A stretch of DNA of 5,165 bases, from contig CABURG010000126.1 in the NCBI GenBank assembly GCA_902493835.1, forward strand, positions 1 through 5,165, in the 5' to 3' direction. The position numbers were made by a program, and so were the translations under genes. A model generated the notes under the pieces. The model was not told where the DNA came from, made no database searches, and saw nothing but the letters and a program-made list of their open reading frames with translations. Source of the stretch: an uncultured Collinsella sp. GTDB lineage: Bacteria; Actinomycetota; Coriobacteriia; Coriobacteriales; Coriobacteriaceae. Below, one piece after another: positions 1-5,165 of the stretch. The first letter of the stretch is position 1, and the number at the start of each line of letters is the position of its first letter.

Positions 1-406
1 CAGCCGCACTCGCGACCATACGCAGGGCACTCACCAGCAGCTCGCGGAACAGGATGATGAACACCGACCACACGGTTACGGTACCAAAATCCAAGAACAG
101 CAGCAGGGCAGAGAACACCAAGAGCTTATCGGCGATGGGATCCAGGAACTTGCCGAAATCGGTGATCTCGTTGCGCGAACGAGCCAGGTAGCCGTCGACC
201 TTATCTGTGCACGACAGGATGACGTACAGAATAAAGGCAGCGGCGGCGAGCGGGCCGTCGAAGGTACTCCAATCCGTACCGGCAACGCCCGTGTGAGACA
301 GGGCCGACACGATCATGAACACCGGAATAAAGACGATGCGCACGCACGTCACGATGTTGGCGGGCGTCCAAACACTCGTCAGTTCCTTATTGCTCTCGTT
401 AGCCAC
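1..406 (-). CDS. pgsA: CDP-diacylglycerol--glycerol-3-phosphate 3-phosphatidyltransferase, 5' part
   Basis: Makes phosphatidylglycerophosphate from CDP-diacylglycerol and glycerol-3-phosphate in the cytoplasmic membrane, the committed step to phosphatidylglycerol and cardiolipin. The first 135 residues are present; the gene runs off the window at base 1. I translated it from a GTG at 406-404, which gives a start of MANESNKELTSVW. The CDP-alcohol phosphotransferase motif is complete: D68, D71-G72, A75-R76, G85, D89 and D93 in the spacing DxxDGxxAR(x8)GxxxDxxxD. The early TPANIVTCVRIVFIP stretch (14-28) is the usual PgsA start of helix 1, and an FRE motif sits at 120-122. Several hydrophobic spans are visible (about 18-36, 53-65, 95-105, 112-120). 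The GTG start is supported by AGGAG six bases upstream, which overlaps the rimO stop; rimO ends nine bases before this start. Another CDP-alcohol transferase is possible, but the rimO-pgsA order and the motif details favour PgsA. Confidence 0.9.
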   Translation of the reverse strand, partial: MANESNKELTSVWTPANIVTCVRIVFIPVFMIVSALSHTGVAGTDWSTFDGPLAAAAFILYVILSCTDKVDGYLARSRNEITDFGKFLDPIADKLLVFSALLLFLDFGTVTVWSVFIILFRELLVSALRMVASAA

Positions 407-412
407 GACGCT

Positions 413-417
413 CTCCT
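413..417 (-). promoter_or_regulatory. ribosome binding site of pgsA
   Basis: On the minus strand AGGAG lies six bases before the GTG at 406-404 and overlaps the rimO stop codon TAG (418-416). It decides the non-ATG start of pgsA and suggests translation coupled to the end of rimO. Confidence 0.75.
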
Positions 418-1423
418 ACTCCACAACATGACCGATAAGCTCGTAGCAGAAGCTATCGGTAAACTCGACCGTCAGAATATCGCCCACAGATGCCTCGCTG
501 GCATCCAGATGCACCGCACCATCGGAATCGGGCGCCTGGAACCAGGCATGTCCGATGAGTTCGGCACCGTCCTCGGTCTCCTCGATACCGTCGACGATCA
601 CCTGGGCGCGCTCACCCACGTGCGCGGCAGTCGCGGCAAAGCCGAGCGACTCGGCCAGATCCATGGCCTCCTGGGCGCGCTCGAGCTTAACATCTACGTC
701 GACCTGGCCCTCCATCTTGGCGGCTAGGCTGCCCTCCTCCTGCGAGTAGGCAAAGACGCTCGTGTAGTCAAAGCCGACGGTGTCCATAAAGTCGATAAGA
801 TCGCGGAACTCGTCGTCGGTCTCGGTCGGGAAGCCGACCATGGCCGTGGAGCGGATCACGATACCGGGGATGCGCTCGCGCAGGTCGCGGAACAGGTCCT
901 CGAGCTCCTGGCGCGAACCGGAGCGGCGCATGGCCTTGAGGATGCGCGCGTCGCAGTGCTGCACGGGGATATCGATATAGGGAAGCACCTCGGGCGTATC
1001 GCGAATGGTCTCGATAAGCTCGTCGGTCATGCCCTCGGGCTGCAGGTAAAGTACGCGGACCCACACGTTATGAGGACGCACCGCCTCAGCAACGGCCTGC
1101 AGCAGCTGCGCCAGATTGCGCGGCGCGCCCTCGGCGAGGTCCTCGTCGGCAAAGTCGGTACCCCAAATGCCCGTGTCCTGACCAATCAGTACGATCTCGC
1201 GCACACCACCGGCGACCAGATCGCGCACCTCGGAGATAATGCTCTCGGCATTGCGCGAGTGATAACGACCGCGGATATACGGGATCATGCAGAAGCTACA
1301 GAAGCGGTTGCAGCCATCGGAGATCTTGACGTAGGCGACAGCGCCCTCGACGGTGCGCTTGACCTGCGGAATATAGGCGGCAATCTCGCGCTCGACACCC
1401 AGCACGTCATCGATGACCGCCAC
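416..1423 (-). CDS. rimO: RimO radical SAM and TRAM part (C-terminal ORF of interrupted rimO)
   Basis: This is the larger part of the S12 methylthiotransferase RimO, which adds a methylthio group to a conserved aspartate of ribosomal protein S12. It is in the same frame as the upstream ORF 1436-1765, separated only by a TAG and four sense codons, so the intact gene would span 416-1765 and code for 449 residues, close to E. coli RimO (about 441). The radical SAM cluster motif CxxxCxxC is C38, C42, C45 of this ORF. Family hallmarks follow: LIGQDTGIWG, VLYLQPEGMTDELI, the IDIPVQHC strand and MVGFPTETDDEF. The last 70 or so residues form a TRAM-like domain containing the RimO-type APDSDG segment, which separates it from MiaB. 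The GTG at 1423 is the first usable start after the TAG, with AGGAAG eight bases upstream. Without the N-terminal domain it lacks the three cysteines of the auxiliary cluster, so alone it should not catalyse methylthiolation. It may be a restart product, the downstream part of a readthrough protein, or a pseudogene remnant. Confidence 0.85.
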   Translation of the reverse strand: MAVIDDVLGVEREIAAYIPQVKRTVEGAVAYVKISDGCNRFCSFCMIPYIRGRYHSRNAESIISEVRDLVAGGVREIVLIGQDTGIWGTDFADEDLAEGAPRNLAQLLQAVAEAVRPHNVWVRVLYLQPEGMTDELIETIRDTPEVLPYIDIPVQHCDARILKAMRRSGSRQELEDLFRDLRERIPGIVIRSTAMVGFPTETDDEFRDLIDFMDTVGFDYTSVFAYSQEEGSLAAKMEGQVDVDVKLERAQEAMDLAESLGFAATAAHVGERAQVIVDGIEETEDGAELIGHAWFQAPDSDGAVHLDASEASVGDILTVEFTDSFCYELIGHVVE

Positions 1424-1431
1424 GATGCCGT

Positions 1432-1437
1432 CTTCCT
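1432..1437 (-). promoter_or_regulatory. possible restart ribosome binding site inside rimO
   Basis: AGGAAG on the minus strand overlaps the TAG and sits eight bases before the GTG at 1423-1421. A ribosome ending at the TAG could restart there and make the radical SAM part separately. The match to the anti-Shine-Dalgarno sequence is only partial, and much of it comes from the coding sequence itself, so it may be chance. Confidence 0.35.
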
Positions 1438-1438
1438 A
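1436..1438 (-). other. in-frame amber (TAG) codon inside rimO
   Basis: On the minus strand the codons read GTG AAG GCC GAC TAG GAA GAC GGC ATC GTG. Both flanking ORFs share one frame and both match RimO, so the TAG takes the place of residue 110. One base change from GAG, CAG, AAG, TGG, TAC or TAT would produce it; a Glu codon (GAG) seems likeliest beside the acidic DxED context, but that is inference. TAG also ends this same gene at 418-416, so it acts as an ordinary stop here. A sequencing or assembly error cannot be excluded. Confidence 0.9.
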
Positions 1439-1765
1439 GTCGGCCTTCACAAAGGCCGCGACCTCGGGCAGCTCGTCGGGCAGATCGTCGCCGTAGCGTG
1501 ACGGCACGCAGCCGCACATGACGATCGGGCAGGAACGAACGCCGTCCTGCACCTCATTGGCAAGCTCAAGCGTGGTCTCGATGCTCTCGGACGTTGCAGA
1601 GGCAAGGAACGAGCACGTATTGACGATAGCGATATCGGCATCCTGCGGATCGAATGCCTCCTCGTAGCCCGCGGCAGTCAGCAGCGAACGCATACGGTCG
1701 GTATCGACCTCGTTCTTGGCGCACCCGAGGGTGATATAGAGTACGGAGCCCAACGGAGTATCCAT
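1436..1765 (-). CDS. rimO: RimO N-terminal MTTase domain (N-terminal ORF of interrupted rimO)
   Basis: A 109-residue ORF covering the UPF0004/MTTase domain of RimO, which in this family binds the second [4Fe-4S] cluster used for sulfur insertion. The three expected cysteines are present: C15 in LGCAKNEVD, C51 in NTCSF and C86 in GCVPSRY; C79 and C84 are extra. The ORF stops at a TAG (1438-1436) just after FVKAD, where family members continue through a short linker into the radical SAM domain. The next codons (EDGIVAVIDDVLG) match the normal RimO linker and are in the same frame, so this is a nonsense change and not a frameshift. The ATG start at 1765-1763 matches the family start; its best ribosome site, AAAGGA (1783-1778), lies 12 bases upstream, rather far. 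It follows yajQ after 26 bases. The reading is certain; whether the protein is made whole, in two pieces or not at all is open. Confidence 0.85.
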   Translation of the reverse strand: MDTPLGSVLYITLGCAKNEVDTDRMRSLLTAAGYEEAFDPQDADIAIVNTCSFLASATSESIETTLELANEVQDGVRSCPIVMCGCVPSRYGDDLPDELPEVAAFVKAD

Positions 1766-1777
1766 GTTGGAGAGCGG

Positions 1778-1783
1778 TCCTTT
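1778..1783 (-). promoter_or_regulatory. probable ribosome binding site of rimO
   Basis: AAAGGA on the minus strand within the 26-base gap after yajQ, 12 bases before the rimO ATG. The spacing is longer than usual, and no upstream in-frame start codon would fit it better. The same 8-mer CGAAAGGA precedes yajQ at a normal distance. Confidence 0.5.
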
Positions 1784-1791
1784 CGAATGAA

Positions 1792-2289
1792 TTAGCGGTA
1801 ATTGGTGAACTGCAGCGGCTGACCGTAGTCCTGGTCGCGCAGGAACTGGATCACGGCCTGCAGCGCATCCTTGGAAGCAGAGGAAACACGCAACTTGTCG
1901 GCCTCAATAGTCACCTTGACCTTGAGCTTCTGATCCTTGATGTCCTTATTGATCTTCTTGGCAGTCGTCTGGTCGATACCCTCGACGATGTGACCGAGCA
2001 CGCGAACGGTACCGCCCGATGCAGCCTGGGGTGCATCCCAGGACACGGCCTTAAGATCGATGCCGCGCTTGATGAGCTTGGAGCTCAGGACATCGATGAT
2101 CTGCTTGGAGACAAAGTCGGCCGGAGCGTTGATCGTAAAGAGCTTGTCGCCCTTCGAAAGCTCTATGGTGGCGCCGGAGTCCTTGAGGTCATAGCGCTGG
2201 GAAATCTCGCGCGTGGTCTGCTGGAAGGCATTGTCGACCTCCTGCATATTGACCTCGGACACGACGTCGAAGCTGGAATCTTTAGCCAT
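1792..2289 (-). CDS. yajQ: YajQ family cyclic-di-GMP/nucleotide-binding protein
   Basis: A complete 165-residue member of the YajQ (UPF0234/DUF520) family, close to the usual length of about 160-165. Members bind nucleotides; some in Xanthomonas and Pseudomonas are cyclic-di-GMP effectors, but that role is not shown for this lineage. Visible hallmarks are the N-terminal SFDVVSEVNMQEVDNAF (6-22), EISQRYDLK soon after, the KLIKRGIDLK segment in the middle, the KKINKDIKDQKLKVK helix-strand and the family-typical C-terminus GQPLQFTNYR. No membrane span or signal peptide, so cytoplasmic. The ATG start is firm: AAAGGA lies six bases upstream (2301-2296). It sits 26 bases after the rodZ-like gene and 26 bases before rimO, all co-directional, so it is probably co-transcribed with them. 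Function in this organism is unknown. Confidence 0.93.
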   Translation of the reverse strand: MAKDSSFDVVSEVNMQEVDNAFQQTTREISQRYDLKDSGATIELSKGDKLFTINAPADFVSKQIIDVLSSKLIKRGIDLKAVSWDAPQAASGGTVRVLGHIVEGIDQTTAKKINKDIKDQKLKVKVTIEADKLRVSSASKDALQAVIQFLRDQDYGQPLQFTNYR

Positions 2290-2315
2290 GGTTAATCCTT
2301 TCGTTTACGAGCGGC

Positions 2316-3854
2316 TTAGTAGCTGTCGTACGAATAGTCGTCTGGATAGGACGTAGTCTGCCCGTCGGTGGCGGTGTCTGTGCCGTCCGTGGACTGGGCG
2401 TCGGTTCCATCGGTTCCATCGGTTCCATCGGTTCCATCGGTTCCGTCGGTACTTTCGGTGCCATCGGTACCGTCAGTGCTCTCGCCGTCCTCGGAGTCGG
2501 TCGTCTCCTTCTTGGGAACGGTGATCGTCACGCGTGCCACGCCCGACGTCTTAGTGTCGTAGCGGACCTTTTCGCCGTTCTTGGTAACGGTGACATCGGA
2601 AGGCTTGGACGTGGTGATCTCGATCGAGGACTCGGGCGTGTATTCCTGCTCAAAGGGGCCGGTCGCCTGGGCGCCATAGACCGACTTGCCATCGACCTTG
2701 ACCTCAATCCAAGCAGTCTTGCCCTTGGCAACGGAGATCTTGACCTTTGTGACCTCGTTTTCTTCCTTCTTGGCCGTCGTCTTGGCGGCGTCCGAATCGG
2801 TGGACTCGTCCGTCGTCTCATCGGCATCTTCATCCTCATCGACGGATTCGGTCTTCTTGGAAGACTTCTTAGTCGTTGTCTTAGTGGCAGCGGGCGTCTC
2901 GGGAGTCGACTCGGGCGCCGAGGAGCCGCAGCCACGCAGGAGCACCACGATGAGTACGATCAGCAGCAGCGCCACGGCACCGATACCGGCGTAAACGATA
3001 CGAGGATCGAGACCGTTGTTCTGGGGAGCACGCCCACCGCCGCGTCCACGATTGGAACCACCGCGACCAGCGCCTTGGGGCATACGACCGCGGTTATTGT
3101 CGGAACGTCCGCGATAGCTACCCTGGCGCTGCATATTGCGCTGGCCTGAGCGGGGGGCGAGCTCGCCCCGACCCTGGTAGTTGCGCTGGCCCGAACGAGG
3201 CGCTGAGGAGCGCTGGCTATAAGGCTGCGACTGAGACCGAAGGCGAGGCGTCACCTGCGTAGTATCGGCGTCTGCATAGCCGCCGCGCGGACGACCGGAA
3301 GAAACGCCACGGTACCCGCGATCGGAATAACCACCATCGCCATAGCCGGCACGAGGGTCTCGAGCGACACCGCGGGCAGCGGGGAGTGCACGCTCCTCGG
3401 GCGCCGGCGTACTGCGAAAACGATCGCGCTGGGAACGAATCTCCTCGCTCGAGCCCGTTTCGGTAACATAGCCAGCCTGCTGAGGGCGCTGGCCATAACG
3501 CGTCGAACGCCCGCCTTGAACCATAAGGAACCGGCCGTTATCGACCGAGGAACGCGAATTGACGTAGCCGGCGGCGTCCTGAAAACGACCACCCTGCTGC
3601 GACGTCTCGCGCTCATATGCCATCAGATCGTCAAAATAAGCGTTGACGACCTCCCGCGGATTGAGGCCCAAAAAGCGCGCATAGCTCGAAATCATGCCCT
3701 GCGCATAGCCGCGCGGAGGCATCGATGCAAAATTGCCATTCTCGAAAAACTCGATGATCTGCGGCCTGATTTTGATGGTGTTGGCGACCTGCTGAATGGA
3801 AAAGCCCATTCGGCGACGCTGCTCGAGCAGCATGTCACCAAAGCGTGCAGCCAT
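2316..3854 (-). CDS. RodZ-like helix-turn-helix membrane protein with disordered Arg/Gly linker and DGT-repeat tail
   Basis: A 512-residue protein with RodZ layout. Residues 5-70 form an Xre-type helix-turn-helix of the RodZ kind (LLEQRRRMGFSIQQVA, then PPRGYAQGMISSYARFLGL). Residues 85-282 are low-complexity, rich in Arg, Gly, Ser and Gln, with RGG-like motifs around 262-275 and a 15-residue tandem duplication (APRSGQRN at 218-225 and 233-240). One membrane span lies at 286-306, with the basic side inside, so the C-terminus should be outside. An acidic Thr/Ser/Lys/Asp linker (311-368) leads to a beta-rich domain (about 368-447) that resembles the DUF4115 domain of RodZ homologues. The tail has DGT repeats (five in a row at 470-484) and ends in a Tyr/Asp-rich stretch. 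RodZ anchors MreB filaments for rod shape; whether MreB exists here cannot be seen. The ATG overlaps the ftsK stop by one base (TGATG) and GGAGGA lies five bases upstream, implying translational coupling. The family call is good; the role in shape is inference. Confidence 0.85.
   Translation of the reverse strand: MAARFGDMLLEQRRRMGFSIQQVANTIKIRPQIIEFFENGNFASMPPRGYAQGMISSYARFLGLNPREVVNAYFDDLMAYERETSQQGGRFQDAAGYVNSRSSVDNGRFLMVQGGRSTRYGQRPQQAGYVTETGSSEEIRSQRDRFRSTPAPEERALPAARGVARDPRAGYGDGGYSDRGYRGVSSGRPRGGYADADTTQVTPRLRSQSQPYSQRSSAPRSGQRNYQGRGELAPRSGQRNMQRQGSYRGRSDNNRGRMPQGAGRGGSNRGRGGGRAPQNNGLDPRIVYAGIGAVALLLIVLIVVLLRGCGSSAPESTPETPAATKTTTKKSSKKTESVDEDEDADETTDESTDSDAAKTTAKKEENEVTKVKISVAKGKTAWIEVKVDGKSVYGAQATGPFEQEYTPESSIEITTSKPSDVTVTKNGEKVRYDTKTSGVARVTITVPKKETTDSEDGESTDGTDGTESTDGTDGTDGTDGTDGTDAQSTDGTDTATDGQTTSYPDDYSYDSY
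2401..2472 (-). repeat. 9-base tandem repeat coding for DGT units
   Basis: On the plus strand the unit TCGGTTCCA occurs four times exactly (2401-2436), then once with one change (2437-2445), then three degenerate copies to 2472. The unit is three codons long, so gain or loss of copies keeps the frame. It codes for the Asp-Gly-Thr run in the outer tail of the RodZ-like protein. Confidence 0.9.
3135..3203 (-). repeat. 45-base-period duplication in the Arg/Gly linker
   Basis: Two copies of APRSGQRN (coded at 3203-3180 and 3158-3135), 15 residues apart, with partly diverged DNA. It looks like an old in-frame tandem duplication within the disordered part of the RodZ-like protein. Confidence 0.6.
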
Positions 3855-5165
3855 CAGAATCCTCCAAACTCACGATCTTCACGTGCCATCTCGGCGTCGA
3901 CGGATTCCAGCGCGGCAAGGCCTTCTTCATCCAAAAGGACCTCGCGCGGCTTGGAACCGTCGGGCGGTCCGACGACACCTTTTTCTTCCAGCATGTCCAT
4001 AATACGCCCGGCGCGCGCATAGCCAACCTTCAGGCGGCGCTGCAGGCCAGATGTGGAGCCCAGCTGCGATTCCACCACAATATGAGCGGCTTCCCAAATA
4101 AGCGGATCGTCGTCCTGAGGCTCGGCAACGCCGGTGCGCACGATGCCGCCGCCACCTGCCATGGACATGGAGGCAGGCGCCACAGCCGACAGGATCTCCT
4201 CATGGTAGTCGGGCTCGCTTTGCGACTTAACGAACTCGACAATCTCGTTGATCTCGTCATCCGAAACAAAGCAGCCCTGGATACGACGGGGCTTGCCCCA
4301 GTCGACCTTTGAGAACAGCATGTCACCCAAGCCGGTGAGCTTTTCGGCACCCATCTGGTCGATGATGACGCGGGAGTCGATGCCCGTTGCGACGTTGAAG
4401 GCGATACGGTTGGTAATGTTTGCCTTGATGAGACCCGTCACCACGTTAGAACTCGGACGCTGAGTCGCCACGATAAGGTGGATACCGGCGGCACGGCCCA
4501 GTTGGGCGATACGCACAATCGACGCCTCGACATCCTTGCCGGCAACCATCATCAGGTCCGAAAGCTCGTCGATGATGATGACCAGGTAGGGCATCTTTTG
4601 CGGCGGGTTATCGTAATGCTCAAACTCGCCGGCGGCCTGCTTTTCGTTATAGGTCGAGATCTTGCGCACGTTCAGGCGCTCGAAGACCTTCAGACGGCGC
4701 TCCATCTCGGACACCGCCCACTGCAAGGCACTCGCGGCCTGCTTGGGCTCGGTCACTACGGGCACGTAAAGATGCGGAAGGCCGTTATAGCCTGCGAGCT
4801 CGACGCGCTTGGGGTCGACCATAATCAAGCGAACGTCCTCGGGGAGCGCGCGCATGAGCAGGGTCGTGATGATGGAGTTGATCATGACCGACTTACCGGA
4901 ACCCGTGGTACCGGCGATCAGCAGGTGGGGCATCTTGGCGAGGTCGGCGACGACCGGCGTGCCCTCTGCATCGCGGCCGATGGCAAGCTCAAGCGGACCG
5001 CCCTTAACATAGGGCAGCACGTCGCCCAAGTTGACGTTCTGACGCTTGCGATTGGGGATCTCGATACCCACGAGCGAGGTGCCGGGAATCGGCGCAAAGA
5101 TACGCACGGACTGAGCAGCAAGCGAAAGCGCGATGTCGTCCTCAAGGCTCGAAATCTTGCTCACG
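3854..5165 (-). CDS. ftsK: FtsK/SpoIIIE DNA translocase, 3' part
   Basis: C-terminal 436 residues (counted from the GTG at 5164) of the septal DNA pump that moves and sorts chromosome termini during division. The true start and the N-terminal membrane domain lie beyond the window; the GTG is only where the visible reading begins. Residues 1-60 hold the end of the alpha domain (VRIFAPIPGTSLVGIEIPN). The RecA-like beta domain has Walker A GTTGSGKS at 85-92, the MVDPKRVEL segment at 115-123, Walker B VIIIDELSDLM at 195-205 (D199, E200), the IVATQRPSS motif at 230-238 and LGDMLF further on. A short acidic linker leads to the winged-helix gamma domain (about 355-410: QLGSTSGLQRRLKVGYARAGRIMD), which reads polar DNA guide sequences. 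The stop TGA overlaps the next ATG by one base. FtsK and SpoIIIE cannot be told apart here; ftsK is the safer name in a probable non-sporulating actinobacterium. Confidence 0.95.
   Translation of the reverse strand, partial: VSKISSLEDDIALSLAAQSVRIFAPIPGTSLVGIEIPNRKRQNVNLGDVLPYVKGGPLELAIGRDAEGTPVVADLAKMPHLLIAGTTGSGKSVMINSIITTLLMRALPEDVRLIMVDPKRVELAGYNGLPHLYVPVVTEPKQAASALQWAVSEMERRLKVFERLNVRKISTYNEKQAAGEFEHYDNPPQKMPYLVIIIDELSDLMMVAGKDVEASIVRIAQLGRAAGIHLIVATQRPSSNVVTGLIKANITNRIAFNVATGIDSRVIIDQMGAEKLTGLGDMLFSKVDWGKPRRIQGCFVSDDEINEIVEFVKSQSEPDYHEEILSAVAPASMSMAGGGGIVRTGVAEPQDDDPLIWEAAHIVVESQLGSTSGLQRRLKVGYARAGRIMDMLEEKGVVGPPDGSKPREVLLDEEGLAALESVDAEMAREDREFGGF
3860..3865 (-). promoter_or_regulatory. 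ribosome binding site of the rodZ-like gene
   Basis: GGAGGA on the minus strand lies inside the last codons of ftsK (Gly-Gly), five bases before the ATG at 3854-3852. It fixes the start of the rodZ-like gene, which shares one base with the ftsK TGA. Confidence 0.85.

Noticed and set aside
293..727. Plus-strand ORF of 144 codons, and others such as 956-1501 and 3516-4022
   Set aside because: They lie opposite rimO, pgsA, the rodZ-like gene and ftsK, have no recognisable domain, and arise from the codon pattern of GC-rich genes.
1436..1438. TAG read as pyrrolysine or another recoded residue
   Set aside because: TAG also ends rimO at 418-416, no pyrrolysine machinery is visible, and RimO has no known need for such a residue. 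A point mutation, restart or sequence error is simpler.
1766..1791. Terminator or promoter in the yajQ-rimO gap, and likewise in 2290-2315
   Set aside because: The gaps are 26 bases and hold only ribosome-site sequence; no stable hairpin with a T run and no -35/-10 pair is apparent.
2401..2472. Short tandem repeats as a CRISPR array
   Set aside because: The unit is only nine bases with no spacers and lies in frame within a coding region.
2922..2945. Lipoprotein signal at LLRGCG in the RodZ-like protein
   Set aside because: The cysteine (309) follows an internal membrane span far from the N-terminus and has Arg before Gly-Cys, so it does not fit a lipobox.

Overview
All genes in this window lie on the minus strand in one tight run, read from position 5165 down to 1: ftsK (3' part) > rodZ-like helix-turn-helix membrane protein > yajQ > rimO (interrupted by an in-frame TAG) > pgsA (5' part). 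No gap exceeds 26 bases, two junctions overlap or nearly touch, and I see no terminator or internal promoter, so the set reads as one operon. Base composition is moderately GC-rich. The proteins look actinobacterial, and the style (Asp/Thr-rich and Arg/Gly-rich tails, the ftsK-rodZ-yajQ-rimO-pgsA order) suggests a Coriobacteriia gut bacterium such as Collinsella. That placement is inference from general familiarity, not from a search.

Region by region: 5165-3854 encodes the motor and DNA-reading gamma domains of the FtsK/SpoIIIE translocase. 3854-2316 encodes a 512-residue RodZ-like protein: an N-terminal helix-turn-helix domain, about 200 residues of disordered Arg/Gly-rich sequence, one membrane span, an acidic linker, a small beta-rich outer domain and a tail of DGT repeats coded by a 9-base tandem repeat. 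2289-1792 encodes a complete YajQ-family nucleotide-binding protein. 1765-416 is rimO, the methylthiotransferase for ribosomal protein S12, split by a TAG at 1438-1436 into an MTTase-domain ORF and a radical SAM plus TRAM ORF in the same frame. 406-1 is the start of pgsA, phosphatidylglycerophosphate synthase.

The genes join chromosome segregation at division (FtsK), cell shape or envelope organisation (RodZ-like), membrane lipid synthesis (PgsA) and ribosome modification (RimO). This is housekeeping DNA with no mobile element, CRISPR array or defence system. The points most worth a second look are the amber codon exactly between the two functional parts of RimO, with a plausible restart site beside it, and the unusual low-complexity build of the RodZ-like protein.
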